The notes under the pieces: model-generated
What the model was told of the DNA's origin: nothing
The model's input: only the letters and a program-made list of their open reading frames with translations
The model's database searches: none
Part shown: piece by piece, positions 54,518 through 63,574 of the stretch
Layout of the letters: each line of letters begins with the position of its first letter
Numbering within the stretch: position 1 is the first letter of the stretch
Made by a program: the position numbers and the translations under genes
Assembly (NCBI GenBank): GCA_964504335.1
Contig: CAZDET010000001.1
Location: 128,399-192,398, forward strand
From: CAZDET01 sp964504335
Lineage (GTDB): Bacteria; Bacteroidota; Bacteroidia; Chitinophagales; Saprospiraceae
Reading direction: 5' to 3'
Length of the DNA stretch: 64,000 nt

Positions 54518-54946
54518 TCAGGGGTTAGCGAAAACCGTTTGAAGAGCATTTTCGAGTGCATCCAACCCCAGCGGCTTGAGTAAATAACCACTGACGTCCG
54601 CCGCGGCTTCCGCTCGCTTCAGATCGGTGGGCAGATTAGAGGAGCTCACGATGAAAATAGTCGGCCTTTTGGCCAGGCTTTCTTTCAATTTTGCGTATCG
54701 TCGAATGAATTCCCATCCATCTACGAATTGCATATTCACGTCCAGCAGGATCACATCCGGCAGCGCATCGGCCTGGTCGAAGTGGTTCGACAAGTATTCC
54801 AGGGCGTCGATCCCATCCGCAAATGCCTTGACTTCGCAGGCCAGATGAAACCGCTTAAGTAGCATTTCCGTCGCTCGGCGGTAAATGCGATCGTCATCAA
54901 CGAGATGAACCGATTTGATTGGCATAGGGTGGTGCCCGTTAGTCAT
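54518..54946 (-). CDS. Single-domain response regulator
   Basis: 142 residues. VHLVDDDRIYRRATEMLLKR is the acidic-pocket strand, DVILLDVNMQFVDGWEFIRR carries the phospho-acceptor Asp, and IFIVSSSN and GYLLKPLGLDAL the conserved Thr/Ser and Lys positions. A second in-frame ATG at 54925 (MPIKSVHLVDDD) could be the true start. Its start overlaps the stop of the histidine kinase upstream by 8 bp, so they are one operon and probably a cognate pair. Confidence 0.9.
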   Translation of the reverse strand: MTNGHHPMPIKSVHLVDDDRIYRRATEMLLKRFHLACEVKAFADGIDALEYLSNHFDQADALPDVILLDVNMQFVDGWEFIRRYAKLKESLAKRPTIFIVSSSNLPTDLKRAEAAADVSGYLLKPLGLDALENALQTVFANP

Positions 54947-56435
54947 TGAATGAGATCGTAAATGTGGTTCCTACGTTCACTTTGCTTTCTACTTGGATGC
55001 TACCTCCGAGGGCCTCGATTTGATTCTTAATCAAAAACAGGCCAAAACCTTTCCCGCGCCTGTGGCGGTGAAAGGTTTTGTAAAGCTTGAAGACCTTGTG
55101 CCCGTTTCGTTCCAAATCAATTCCCAGCCCGTTGTCCGAGACGGCCATCAGTTGCTGGTCTCCATTTCGAAAGGTGCGGATTATAATATGCGGCGCTCGG
55201 TCCGGATGGGCATACTTGAGGGCATTGCTCAGCAGATTGAGGAGGATGCTTTCCAAAAATTTCGGAGAATAAACGATCCGGGGAAGTGCTTCAAAGTTCG
55301 TTTCGATTATCGCTTCCTGTCGATTGATTTGCGGATTCAGCAAGCGCAGGATTTTAGCCAGTACCTCTTCAAATACTAACTCAGCCATTTCACGCTCCTC
55401 CAATTGTCGGATTCTTACGACATCCAGTAAGTCATCGACGGTTGCCTGCATCGTTTCCGACAGTTCCTGGAGCATGGATTTAAAAGACTCGAGCTTCTCC
55501 GGAGCGTCGACTTCCTGGAGCATTTGATTGATCACGGACAGACTGGCGATCGGTGCCCGCAAATTGTGCGCGATGATGTGATTGAAATCCATCAACTGAT
55601 CGTTCTGTACCCGCAGCTTTCGGTTGGCCTGTTCGAATTTCTTTTGTAAGTGATGCTCGGGGGTGATATCCTGAAAGAGCCCGTAGACCTTAACCACCTT
55701 CCCTTCTTTCAGCTTGGCTTTTCCGATGGCACGCACAAACAACTCCTTTCCCTTCGCATTGATGAACGGGAGTCGGACATCGTAGGGAATTCCCTTTTGG
55801 GTGCAATCGATCACTTTTTGACGGATGATATCCCTTGCCTCTCCAGGATAGAACCGAATGGCCCGTTCCAGTTCGATCTCCACGCCCTGCTCCGGGTCTA
55901 ATCCATGAATCTCAAAGACGACTTCAGACCAATGTACATGGTTGGTTCCCAGATTGATATGCCAGCTACCAATCCGCCCCATCTGGCTGGCTTCCTCCCA
56001 AATATCCGTTTGAATCTGCAACCGCTGGCGCAGCTTAACCTGGTGGGAAATATCCCGAGAGGACGTATGGAGTAGCCGCATTTCGTTGGTTACGGGGTCG
56101 GAAATCGTTTGCGTCATTGTTTCCAACCAGACGTAACTGCCGTCGGCTTTTCGAAAGCGATAATCAATGATGGTAAATTGATCGTCCTGGATGGCCAAAT
56201 CGTGACTCATTTGCCGGATGCGGTCAATGTCATCAGGATGAAAGAATTCGTACGGATCGCGGTTAATCAGGTCTTCCGGCGACCAGCCGGTAAGCTCTTT
56301 TGCGGTCGCATTAACAAAGACATAGCGACCACTGAGATCGTGCAGACAAATTAATTCCGGACTTTGGTCAAGGATTTGCCCTACATCTATCCCATCGATA
56401 CCCTCCACTGCAGGAAAATCAGATGATACGATCAT
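54939..56435 (-). CDS. PAS-domain sensor histidine kinase
   Basis: 498 residues, no membrane segment, so cytosolic. PAS 1 (about 20-130: LICLHDLSGRYVFVNATAKE) and PAS 2 (150-262: GSWHINLGTNHVHWSEVVF) are followed by a short coiled coil and the dimerisation domain with H290 in IIAHNLRAPIASL, where N replaces the usual E after the phospho-His. The ATP-binding domain (390-497) has LSNALKYAHPD (N box), VSDNGLGIDLER (G1), and GKGFGLFLIKNQ (G2). Its partner is the response regulator overlapping its 3' end. Signals sensed by the PAS domains are unknown. Confidence 0.92.
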   Translation of the reverse strand: MIVSSDFPAVEGIDGIDVGQILDQSPELICLHDLSGRYVFVNATAKELTGWSPEDLINRDPYEFFHPDDIDRIRQMSHDLAIQDDQFTIIDYRFRKADGSYVWLETMTQTISDPVTNEMRLLHTSSRDISHQVKLRQRLQIQTDIWEEASQMGRIGSWHINLGTNHVHWSEVVFEIHGLDPEQGVEIELERAIRFYPGEARDIIRQKVIDCTQKGIPYDVRLPFINAKGKELFVRAIGKAKLKEGKVVKVYGLFQDITPEHHLQKKFEQANRKLRVQNDQLMDFNHIIAHNLRAPIASLSVINQMLQEVDAPEKLESFKSMLQELSETMQATVDDLLDVVRIRQLEEREMAELVFEEVLAKILRLLNPQINRQEAIIETNFEALPRIVYSPKFLESILLNLLSNALKYAHPDRAPHIIIRTFRNGDQQLMAVSDNGLGIDLERNGHKVFKLYKTFHRHRRGKGFGLFLIKNQIEALGGSIQVESKVNVGTTFTISFND

Positions 56436-56551
56436 TACAAAGAATGTTAGAAACCTACTGAGTCGATAGCGAAAATAATTTTGCCCTATATTAGGATATG
56501 ACCAAATTCAAGCTTGTTGTGACAGGGCAAGCAGACGTCAAATAATGGATC

Positions 56552-57475
56552 ATGCAAACCATTCTCGGAGCGGGCGGAGCAATTGGCAGAGAATTGGCCG
56601 GCGTTCTGCCACAGTACACCGATCAGATACGGTTGGTTAGCCGAACCCCAACTGCCGTACTGGGAAACGAAGACCTCGTATCGGCAGATCTGACCGACCC
56701 CCAGGCTACCGCCAGCGCCGTAGCCGGATCGGAGATCGTCTATCTTACCGTTGGGCTGCCCTATCGCACCAACATCTGGCAGGAAAAATGGCCCCTCGTC
56801 ATGCGCAGCACTATCGATGCTTGCCGGCAACACGGGGCCCGGCTCGTCTTCTTCGATAATATCTACATGTACGCCCCCGATCGCCTGGATCCGATCGTTG
56901 AAACCCTCCCCCACCGGCCGGCCACCAGCAAGGGCAAGGTGCGGGCAGCCATCGTCCGGATGCTCTGGGAAGCCGTCGAACGGGGCGAAATAACCGCCGT
57001 CATTGCCCGGTGTGCCGACTTTTACGGTCCCGACATCAAGCAGAATAGCGTACTGACGGAAACCGTATTCAAACGCCTGGCAGCAGGCAAGGCAGCCCAG
57101 TGGTTAGGTGGCGCAGATTACAAGCACTCGTTCACCTTTACCCCCGACGCCGCCAAAGCTACCGCCCTGCTCGGCAACACCCCCGATGCCTACGGTGAAG
57201 CCTGGCATCTGCCCACGGCCTCCCATCCGCCCACCGGCCGCGAATGGGTCGAACTCATCGCCCAACATTACGATGCCCCCCCGAACATCCAGGTAGCTCC
57301 GAAGTGGATGGTTCGGCTGTTGGGCCTATTTTCAGCGGATATGCGGGAAATCGCCGAAATGATGTATCAGTACACTCAGGATTATGTCTTCGACAGCAGC
57401 AAGTTCGAACAGCGCTTCGGTCTCCAAGCTACCCCCTACGAAGAAGGGATCAGACAGGTGGTGGTTAGATCTTAG
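56552..57475 (+). CDS. NAD-dependent epimerase/dehydratase family protein (extended SDR)
   Basis: 307 residues. MQTILGAGGAIGRELAGVL is a nucleotide-binding Rossmann motif (GxGGxxG), VSADLTDPQATASAVAG holds the adenine-binding acidic residue, and VFFDNIYMYAPD the central strand. ARCADFYGPDIKQ and GGADYKHSFTFTPDAA are typical of the atypical SDRs acting on nucleoside-sugar or quinone-like substrates. The classical YxxxK is not obvious. The substrate cannot be predicted. It stands alone between the kinase and the DUF3179 gene. Confidence 0.75.
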   Translation: MQTILGAGGAIGRELAGVLPQYTDQIRLVSRTPTAVLGNEDLVSADLTDPQATASAVAGSEIVYLTVGLPYRTNIWQEKWPLVMRSTIDACRQHGARLVFFDNIYMYAPDRLDPIVETLPHRPATSKGKVRAAIVRMLWEAVERGEITAVIARCADFYGPDIKQNSVLTETVFKRLAAGKAAQWLGGADYKHSFTFTPDAAKATALLGNTPDAYGEAWHLPTASHPPTGREWVELIAQHYDAPPNIQVAPKWMVRLLGLFSADMREIAEMMYQYTQDYVFDSSKFEQRFGLQATPYEEGIRQVVVRS

Positions 57476-57593
57476 TTTGTTAGATCTTAATCCTTTAAAC
57501 ATCAACACATTGCCTCATTGACACATCGCCTTATCGCCTCATCAAGATATCGGCAAATCAGTCTATCTTACAGATACCTCAATCCTGCCGACC
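57476..57593. other. Intergenic region with degenerate CATTG/CATCG-type repeats
   Basis: About 57500-57560 is a run of imperfect short units: ACACATTGCCTCATTG, ACACATCGCC, ATCGCCTCATC. It shares the 12-mer ATTGCCTCATTG with the region at 26128-26178. Possibly a dispersed intergenic repeat family of this genome. Confidence 0.4.
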
Positions 57594-58727
57594 ATGACTC
57601 GTTTTTGTTTCTTGCTCTTAACGTACCTTTTCTGCTATACCACCATGAGTGCTCAATTGCAAAACCCCAAGCAAATTCCGTTCGACTGGAAAACGGATAC
57701 GACCAAGGCCGAAATACCGCTTGGCGAAATCCAGGTCGTACTTCCCCGTCATAGCTTCCCGACCATCGACTTTCCGAGCTTCCTCTCTAAAGCCGAGGGC
57801 CTGGAGGCGTTTTACGAGTATGAGCCCGTCTTAGCGGTAGCCATCAACGGGCAGGCGAAGGCCTATCCGCTCAACATGCTCACCATGCACGAAATCTCCA
57901 ACGATACATTGGCAGGTATCCCAATTCTTCCTACCTATTGCCCGCTTTGCAACGCGAGCATGGTGTTTGATCGACGGCTCGAAGTAGATGGTTCTACGCG
58001 TATCCTCGAATTTGAAGTATCGGGGATGCTGCGCAACAGTGACATGGTAATGGCCGATCAGCAAACGGAAACCTGGTGGCAACAACTTACCGGCGAAGGA
58101 ATCGTGGGCGAACTAGCCGGGCAGACACTGGAGGTACTCCCTTCTGTCGTGATTGCCGTATCCGATTTCTTCGAACGCTATCCCGGAGGACTGATCCTCT
58201 CGCCCAGAAGTAGCGACCGGCCCCAGCGCTACGGGATCAATCCCTACGAAGGCTACGATAGCCCCGATGGCAAACCCTACGCCCGCTACTTCGACCCCAA
58301 TCAACTCGACGACCGCCTCGATCCCATGGAACGAGTAGTAGATGTACGGGGTGCAAGTGGCAAGTACAAGGTGTATCCCTTTTCTAGTTTAGCCCGAAAA
58401 GGAGTCATCAACGACGTATACGAAGACCGCCCCCTGGTCCTGTTCCACAAACCGGGTACCGTGTCGGTGCTCGATCGAAAAACCATTTCCGCATCGAGGG
58501 ATATTGGCTCCGCCACCGTTTTCGAACGCACCCTGGATGGGACCGTCCTGACATTTAAGCGCAAAAAGGATCGATTCGTCGATACGAATACCAATAGTAG
58601 CTGGGATATTACCGGGCGGTGTATCGAGGGTCAACTGGCCGGCAGGCAGCTGCGCCCAGTCGTGCATAGCAACCACTTCGCCTTTGCCTGGCTGACGTTC
58701 CATCCGGATTCGGAAATTTATCGGTAG
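57594..58727 (+). CDS. DUF3179 domain-containing secreted protein
   Basis: 377 residues. A signal peptide (MTRFCFLLLTYLFCYTTMSA) leads to the DUF3179 domain: FYEYEPVLAVAINGQAKAYP, MLTMHEISNDTLAGIPILPTYCPLCNASMVFDR with the conserved YCPLC cysteines, and SGMLRNSDMVMADQQTETWW. These proteins are found in many environmental bacteria; their function is unknown. Cysteines in CPLC may bind a metal or form a disulfide. It is monocistronic as far as visible. Confidence 0.88.
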   Translation: MTRFCFLLLTYLFCYTTMSAQLQNPKQIPFDWKTDTTKAEIPLGEIQVVLPRHSFPTIDFPSFLSKAEGLEAFYEYEPVLAVAINGQAKAYPLNMLTMHEISNDTLAGIPILPTYCPLCNASMVFDRRLEVDGSTRILEFEVSGMLRNSDMVMADQQTETWWQQLTGEGIVGELAGQTLEVLPSVVIAVSDFFERYPGGLILSPRSSDRPQRYGINPYEGYDSPDGKPYARYFDPNQLDDRLDPMERVVDVRGASGKYKVYPFSSLARKGVINDVYEDRPLVLFHKPGTVSVLDRKTISASRDIGSATVFERTLDGTVLTFKRKKDRFVDTNTNSSWDITGRCIEGQLAGRQLRPVVHSNHFAFAWLTFHPDSEIYR

Positions 58728-58895
58728 CGATCCTTTTTTTGCATCCGGGAGGGGACCGGCAGTCGTAAGTATTACTAAACCTGGCATAAGCGTTGTGCAG
58801 GCACTTATTCAGATAAGAATCATCCCCTGAGTTACCTACAATTCCTCGCCATCCCCTTACATTAGCCTGGCACTGAATTACTCCGCACGCAACGC

Positions 58896-59462
58896 ATGAA
58901 TTACCCGACGTATAATGAATCCGACAACCTGGCGCTCTTCCAACGAGTGGCAGAAGGTGATCGGAAGGCGTTCGAAGCACTTTACGAGCGCTACGCAGGG
59001 GCCATTTTGCGGGTAATCGTGGCGATGGTGCGCAACCAGGAGCTAGCCGAAGAAGTCTTACAGGATACGTTCGTCAAAATTTGGCGTTCCGCCAAGACCT
59101 ACGACCCCAAGCAGGGGCGCTTATTTACCTGGATGGCGCGCATCGCCAAAAACACTGCCATCGACCACACCAAGACCAAACGCTATCAACAGCACCGCGG
59201 TACCGAGAGCCTCAACGCTAAGGAATACGTCGATCAGTGGATCGCCTCCGATCAACCCATCGCGGATAGTGGATTGCGCAAAACCCTGACTCAATTGACC
59301 GAGCGACAACAAGAAATTATCGAATACCTCTACTTCCGCAGTTTTTCGCAACGGGAAGCGAGTAAAGCATTGAATATTCCACTAGGCACCCTCAAAACGG
59401 AAGTGCGCAAAGCTATGATGCAGCTGCGCCAGGTGCTAAAGGGAGAACGCAATAATTTGTAG
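58896..59462 (+). CDS. ECF-type RNA polymerase sigma factor
   Basis: 188 residues. Region 2 contains LFQRVAEGDRKAFEALYERY and EEVLQDTFVKIWRSAKTYDP; region 4 contains LTERQQEIIEYLYFRSFSQR and LNIPLGTLKTEVRKAMMQLR. This is the SigK-like group controlled by RskA-type anti-sigma factors. The anti-sigma gene starts 3 bp after the stop codon. It directs polymerase to a stress or envelope regulon, probably including its own operon; the promoter motif was not identified. Confidence 0.92.
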   Translation: MNYPTYNESDNLALFQRVAEGDRKAFEALYERYAGAILRVIVAMVRNQELAEEVLQDTFVKIWRSAKTYDPKQGRLFTWMARIAKNTAIDHTKTKRYQQHRGTESLNAKEYVDQWIASDQPIADSGLRKTLTQLTERQQEIIEYLYFRSFSQREASKALNIPLGTLKTEVRKAMMQLRQVLKGERNNL

Positions 59463-59465
59463 GAG

Positions 59466-60269
59466 TTGGACATACAAGCATACATAGCATCCGGAATTAT
59501 CGAGTTGTATGTGCTCGACCAGCTCTCGCCCGAGGATCGGGCCGAGGTGGAACAGCTCGCCCAAAAGCATCCGGAAATCCAGGAAGAAATTCGCGCCACC
59601 GAATTAGCGCTGGAAGAGTATGCCCTCCAACAAGCCATTGCGCCCTCTCCCGACGTATTTCAGCGCATCCAGGAAGCTATCGAGCCCACCTCGCCGGCCA
59701 GCACCACGTCTCCTCCCAACGCTCCCGCCAGCAAACCGGAAAGCCACACGAGTAGCAATCGATTACCACTTATCCTGGCCATCATCGCCCTCCTGGTGGC
59801 CCTGGCGTTCGGCATGTGGCAACGAGTCCAACTAGGAAACGCGAATGCTGAAGTAGCCCGTTTGCAGCAACAAACCGCAGCGCTCCAGGCAACTCTGGCA
59901 AATTGCGATACGCTCGAACGCCAGTTGGCACTTCTCCAAAGCCCCGACGTACAAGTCCTCTCCCTACAAGGGCAGCCCAATACGCCCGACGCCTCGGCCT
60001 TCGTTTTTTACACCCCCAACGGCAATCGGACCGTAATCAGTGCCGCGGATTTACCCGCCCTGCCCCCCGGCCAGCAGTACCAACTCTGGGCCTTGCTGCC
60101 GGTAGGCGACCCCGAAAGCCTGGGAGTACTGCCCCTCGACGCCCGCCCTGCGGACCTGCTCGAATTCGACTTGAAGAACCTACAACCCGTCGGCTTTGCA
60201 ATCAGCCGGGAACCGGAAGGCGGTTCTGACACGCCCACAACGATATTCGTCGCCGGAACCGTTTCGTAG
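59466..60269 (+). CDS. RskA-like anti-sigma factor
   Basis: 267 residues from a TTG start at 59466, directly after the sigma gene. Starting here gives the family N-terminus DIQAYIASGIIELYVLDQLS with SPEDRAEVEQLAQKHPEIQ, so TTG is preferred over later starts. One membrane helix (about 98-116, LPLILAIIALLVALAFG) separates the cytoplasmic sigma-binding part from a coiled coil (EVARLQQQTAALQATL) and the periplasmic RskA domain (LPALPPGQQYQLWALLPVGD). It would hold the sigma factor until a signal triggers its release. Confidence 0.9.
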   Translation: MDIQAYIASGIIELYVLDQLSPEDRAEVEQLAQKHPEIQEEIRATELALEEYALQQAIAPSPDVFQRIQEAIEPTSPASTTSPPNAPASKPESHTSSNRLPLILAIIALLVALAFGMWQRVQLGNANAEVARLQQQTAALQATLANCDTLERQLALLQSPDVQVLSLQGQPNTPDASAFVFYTPNGNRTVISAADLPALPPGQQYQLWALLPVGDPESLGVLPLDARPADLLEFDLKNLQPVGFAISREPEGGSDTPTTIFVAGTVS

Positions 60270-60376
60270 CACCAACAACGTCTTGCTGGCCTTTTTACAT
60301 CCAACCGATTGCAGGCTTGACCTGTTTCTCATGCGTTCACCCACTTCACCCGCTCTTTTTTCAAGCCGACTACTTC

Positions 60377-61303
60377 ATGATCTATTATAAGACGAATGGC
60401 AACTGGTTTGGCGATCTGCGGCACCTTTCGCGGTCCTGGACGATGGTCCGCATCGGGCGCAGCGTGCTGGCCATCGGGGCCTGGTCCCTTGTGATTTGCC
60501 TGTTGTTCGACTATTTCGACCTGGCAGAGGTCAACCCCCTGAATACGACCATCTTCTCCTTGCTGGGGGTGGTGCTGAGTATATTGCTGGTTTTTCGGAC
60601 CAACTCCGCCTACGATCGTTGGTGGGAAGCCCGTAAGCAGTGGGGAGCACTGGTAAACAACACCCGGAATTTTGCAATTTACGTAGATGCCATGTTTCCC
60701 GAAGAAGAGCAGGGCACCCGCCGCTTCTTTGCCAAGCATATCTCCAATTTTTGCCTCGCACTGGTAGAGCACCTGCGCGACGGGGTCGACCTCGACAAGC
60801 TGATCTACCTCTCCGAGGAGGATCGGGCCTTCTACAGCAAAAAGAACCACATACCGAACATCATTTCCGCCCAGCTCTTCGAGCGCCTCGCCCGTGCCCA
60901 CCGCAACGGTGAGATCAACGAAGGCGATTACATCAACATCAAAGCCCAGCACCAAAGCCTGCTCGATATTCTCGGTGCCTGCGAACGCATCAAAAAGACG
61001 CCCATCCCCTTTAGCTACGCGGTCTATCTGAAAATATTCATTACCGCCTACGGCATCCTCCTCCCCCTTGGCCTGGTGAGCTTGTTCGGCCTGACGACCG
61101 TCCCAATTGCGATGTTCATTTTCTTCGCCCTCATCGGCGTCGAGCTCATGGGCGAGGAAATCGAAGATCCCTTCGGCCTCGATTGCAACGACCTGCCCAC
61201 CGGCGATATCGCCCACACCATCAAACGCAACGTCTTCGAATTACTCGAAGATCGCATGCAAAGCAAGGACGCAGAAAAGGAACTCTACGAAAAGATCTTT
61301 TAA
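60377..61303 (+). CDS. Bestrophin-like chloride channel family protein
   Basis: 308 residues from ATG 60377 (an ATG 20 codons upstream is possible but the family N-terminus MIYYKTNGNWFGDLRHL begins here). Four hydrophobic segments; SLLGVVLSILLVFRTNSAYD and RWWEARKQWGALVNNTRNFA are the bestrophin/YneE signature, and the late segment VSLFGLTTVPIAMFIFFALI with EEIEDPFGLDCNDLP matches the C-terminal part. Bacterial bestrophins are pentameric ion channels in the inner membrane. Convergent with the sigma gene after it (7 bp between stops). Confidence 0.88.
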   Translation: MIYYKTNGNWFGDLRHLSRSWTMVRIGRSVLAIGAWSLVICLLFDYFDLAEVNPLNTTIFSLLGVVLSILLVFRTNSAYDRWWEARKQWGALVNNTRNFAIYVDAMFPEEEQGTRRFFAKHISNFCLALVEHLRDGVDLDKLIYLSEEDRAFYSKKNHIPNIISAQLFERLARAHRNGEINEGDYINIKAQHQSLLDILGACERIKKTPIPFSYAVYLKIFITAYGILLPLGLVSLFGLTTVPIAMFIFFALIGVELMGEEIEDPFGLDCNDLPTGDIAHTIKRNVFELLEDRMQSKDAEKELYEKIF

Positions 61304-61310
61304 CTTTTCC

Positions 61311-61889
61311 TTACTCAAGGAGTCCGTTTATTTTCAGAATAGCGCTGTATTCCTTCAGCGCCCGGTATTTCTTATCGGCGGCCCACTTGGTGGTTTTGTT
61401 GAAAAAATGGCCGATTTCTTCGTTCGATTTGCGCTCGAAGATGGCGAGGTAGGCGACTTGTTGGTAGGTATTGTTTTCGATTTTTCGCAGGGCTTGCAGA
61501 TAGGCGCTCCGGTCCAGGATTTTCTGGAGCATCAATTCAATTTCGTAAAACGAATGGGTCGGCGTTAAATTCTCCCGGCGGATGCGCTCGCGGTTATTTT
61601 CTTTTTTCAGCCCGTTGCGCCACACGTTAATAACGTACTGAACGGCCCACTTCGGGAAGTCGTACACATCGGTAGCGGCATCGCTGCGCAGGATTAGCTC
61701 GAAGGTCAGTTGCAGGGCATCCTTGATATCTTGCACTGTGACCCGCTCTCCGTACCCCCGGCGCAGGGCCACGTACGAGGCCGAGAGGATGCGTCCCTGG
61801 TGGCGGTGGTAGAGCTCGCCAAGAGCGGCACTGTTGCCTCCCTGGAACAGCTTCCACAGTTTTTGATCGGAGTATCTTTTGAATGACAT
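61311..61889 (-). CDS. Sigma-70 family (ECF-like) sigma factor
   Basis: 192 residues. Region 2 is visible in SDQKLWKLFQGGNSAALGEL, YHRHQGRILSASYVALRRGY and IKDALQLTFELILRSD; region 4 in AYLQALRKIENNTYQQVAYL, AIFERKSNEEIGHFFNKTTK and WAADKKYRALKEY. It is divergent from classical ECF factors but the two-region plan is clear. It follows the 385-residue predicted anti-sigma-like protein by 40 bp on the same strand, so the usual gene order (sigma first) is inverted. Confidence 0.75.
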   Translation of the reverse strand: MSFKRYSDQKLWKLFQGGNSAALGELYHRHQGRILSASYVALRRGYGERVTVQDIKDALQLTFELILRSDAATDVYDFPKWAVQYVINVWRNGLKKENNRERIRRENLTPTHSFYEIELMLQKILDRSAYLQALRKIENNTYQQVAYLAIFERKSNEEIGHFFNKTTKWAADKKYRALKEYSAILKINGLLE

Positions 61890-61929
61890 ATTCCGAAAAT
61901 TAAATAATTAGCGTGTGGTTTAAGTTGGG

Positions 61930-63087
61930 CTACTGCAATACGGTAATACACCCGTCCTCATCCCGCTCGATGTAGAAATAGCGCACCGAAGCCGATACTG
62001 ATTCGGACACATGCACTGCGCTGTCCGTCAAAGTGGCTCCCGGTTGCGCTTGTCCGGTGGTAAATAGCATGACCCGTTTCGCGCTTTCCACTATGGTAGT
62101 ATCCGCAATTCGGCCCTGTTTCCATTCGAAAATGAGCGGCAGGTCGCTGGCGGCTACCTCCCCAAAAATCCACTGACAAGTATCTTTTAACGTCCGATCC
62201 AAATGGATCGGTAATCGGCTGTACACTTCCTCCATATTGACGTAGCCCGGAACCACTTCCGACACATTATCAACGTATTTCACCTGCGCCTTCGTCGGTG
62301 GGGCGGGCCCATCATCAAAATTCGACTGAAACAGATACAACGAGGTATCCGGATCGGTGATTGCCAAAGAAGGAACTGCGTCCGCCAACGGCTCTACGAA
62401 AATCGATTCGATCTTAGTCCGTTCCAGCGGGGATAAAAAGGTCAATCCTTGTTGCAACTGAATCCGTTCCACTCCCTGTTCTTTTAATTTTGTGGCGAGT
62501 GCATCTTCCAACTGCGTACACAGTTGTGCCAGTTGGTTATATTGGCCTTCCAGCGTTCTGTTGCGCTCCTTGAGCAGCGCCAGTTCCGCCTCCGCAGCGG
62601 ATGGTTCGATGTCTGGCATCCGCCTTTTCTCGGCGGTGGTCGGAGCAGGACGGAGCACCGGTTTTTCATCCGGTACATCCATACGGGTAATTTCAGTTTG
62701 CAATTCGGGGGCACCCGCCTTGTCTTCCACGGTATGCACAATGGGCACCACCTCCTGAGGGGTATCTCCGATCCAAACCATCAGCGGTATGAGGCCGGCC
62801 GCCAGCGCTACCGGGCCGGCAAACTTTTTGAGCACCACCTTCATCAGGGCCTTTCTGCGATTCGGTTCCCGGGCGACCTGTTGCTTGAATTGGAAGTTCA
62901 TTTCCTCCAACAGTTGCTCCAACTCCACTCTACTCAGTTGCTCTTCTTCCCACATCAACCGAATGCCTTCGATGGCTGCTTTATCGATGGATTGTTGTTC
63001 CAGATATTGTTCCACCTCCGTCATTTCGTCCGCAGCAAGCGTTCCTTCCACGTAATCCAGTAATTTTTCAAAGTTTATGTACTTCAT
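61930..63087 (-). CDS. Predicted membrane anti-sigma-like protein
   Basis: 385 residues. The N-terminus MKYINFEKLLDYVEGTLAAD and EMTEVEQYLEQQSIDKAAIE resembles the cytoplasmic part of Bacteroidota anti-sigma factors. One membrane helix at about 88-106 (FAGPVALAAGLIPLMVWIG) follows a basic stretch. Then a coiled coil (ELALLKERNRTLEGQYNQLA) and a long C-terminal domain without a recognised fold. The neighbouring sigma gene supports an anti-sigma role, but this is inferred; the sequence is not a clear member of a named family. Confidence 0.6.
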   Translation of the reverse strand: MKYINFEKLLDYVEGTLAADEMTEVEQYLEQQSIDKAAIEGIRLMWEEEQLSRVELEQLLEEMNFQFKQQVAREPNRRKALMKVVLKKFAGPVALAAGLIPLMVWIGDTPQEVVPIVHTVEDKAGAPELQTEITRMDVPDEKPVLRPAPTTAEKRRMPDIEPSAAEAELALLKERNRTLEGQYNQLAQLCTQLEDALATKLKEQGVERIQLQQGLTFLSPLERTKIESIFVEPLADAVPSLAITDPDTSLYLFQSNFDDGPAPPTKAQVKYVDNVSEVVPGYVNMEEVYSRLPIHLDRTLKDTCQWIFGEVAASDLPLIFEWKQGRIADTTIVESAKRVMLFTTGQAQPGATLTDSAVHVSESVSASVRYFYIERDEDGCITVLQ

Positions 63088-63181
63088 ACTTCGCTAGATT
63101 CTACTGATTGTGAGTAGTTAGGTGGTATCGATCAGTAGTGTCGTGAAGCGGGTTCCTCATCGTAGCTGGTGCGGAATTATT

Positions 63182-63574
63182 TTAATAATCGGGCACCGGC
63201 GGTATCGGGCGCTGACGATCGTCGCGTATTTTTTCTTTCAATACCTCCCCTGCCACCTCCAGCAATACACTGCCCACTACGCCGACCGTTCCCAGAAATT
63301 TGCCCTTCCGCTCGCGGGTTTTCAGGATGACGTATCCCATTTCCTGGAGTTGCTGCAAGTCTTCCAGCGTCTGGAAGGTCAGCCAGAATTTGTGTTTCGT
63401 TTTGGCATCCTGCACCTTGACGTACTTCACCGGCACCAGCGGCCCCGCGGGCTGCTCCACCTGTACCGTGTCAATAGCGCGGGGCGTCAGCGGCTGCGCC
63501 AATACCGTCACGCCGAACATCATCAGTACGGGCACTACGAGCCAGCCCATCCGGTATCGAATGTTGCGTTTCAT
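63182..63574 (-). CDS. Small secreted protein of unknown function
   Basis: 130 residues from ATG 63574; the open frame extends 22 codons further, but MKRNIRYRMGWLVVPVLMMF starts a clear signal peptide ending near VLAQP. The mature part has VPVKYVKVQDAKTKHKFWLT and FQTLEDLQQLQEMGYVILKT, and ends with a basic tail (DDRQRPIPPVPDY). No family recognised. It lies 94 bp upstream of the anti-sigma-like gene in the same direction and may belong to that operon. Confidence 0.55.
   Translation of the reverse strand: MKRNIRYRMGWLVVPVLMMFGVTVLAQPLTPRAIDTVQVEQPAGPLVPVKYVKVQDAKTKHKFWLTFQTLEDLQQLQEMGYVILKTRERKGKFLGTVGVVGSVLLEVAGEVLKEKIRDDRQRPIPPVPDY

Noticed and set aside
57465..57489. Two direct copies of TTAGATCTTA at the end of the epimerase gene
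   Set aside because: Short, one copy includes the stop codon; no link to a mobile element or hairpin was seen.
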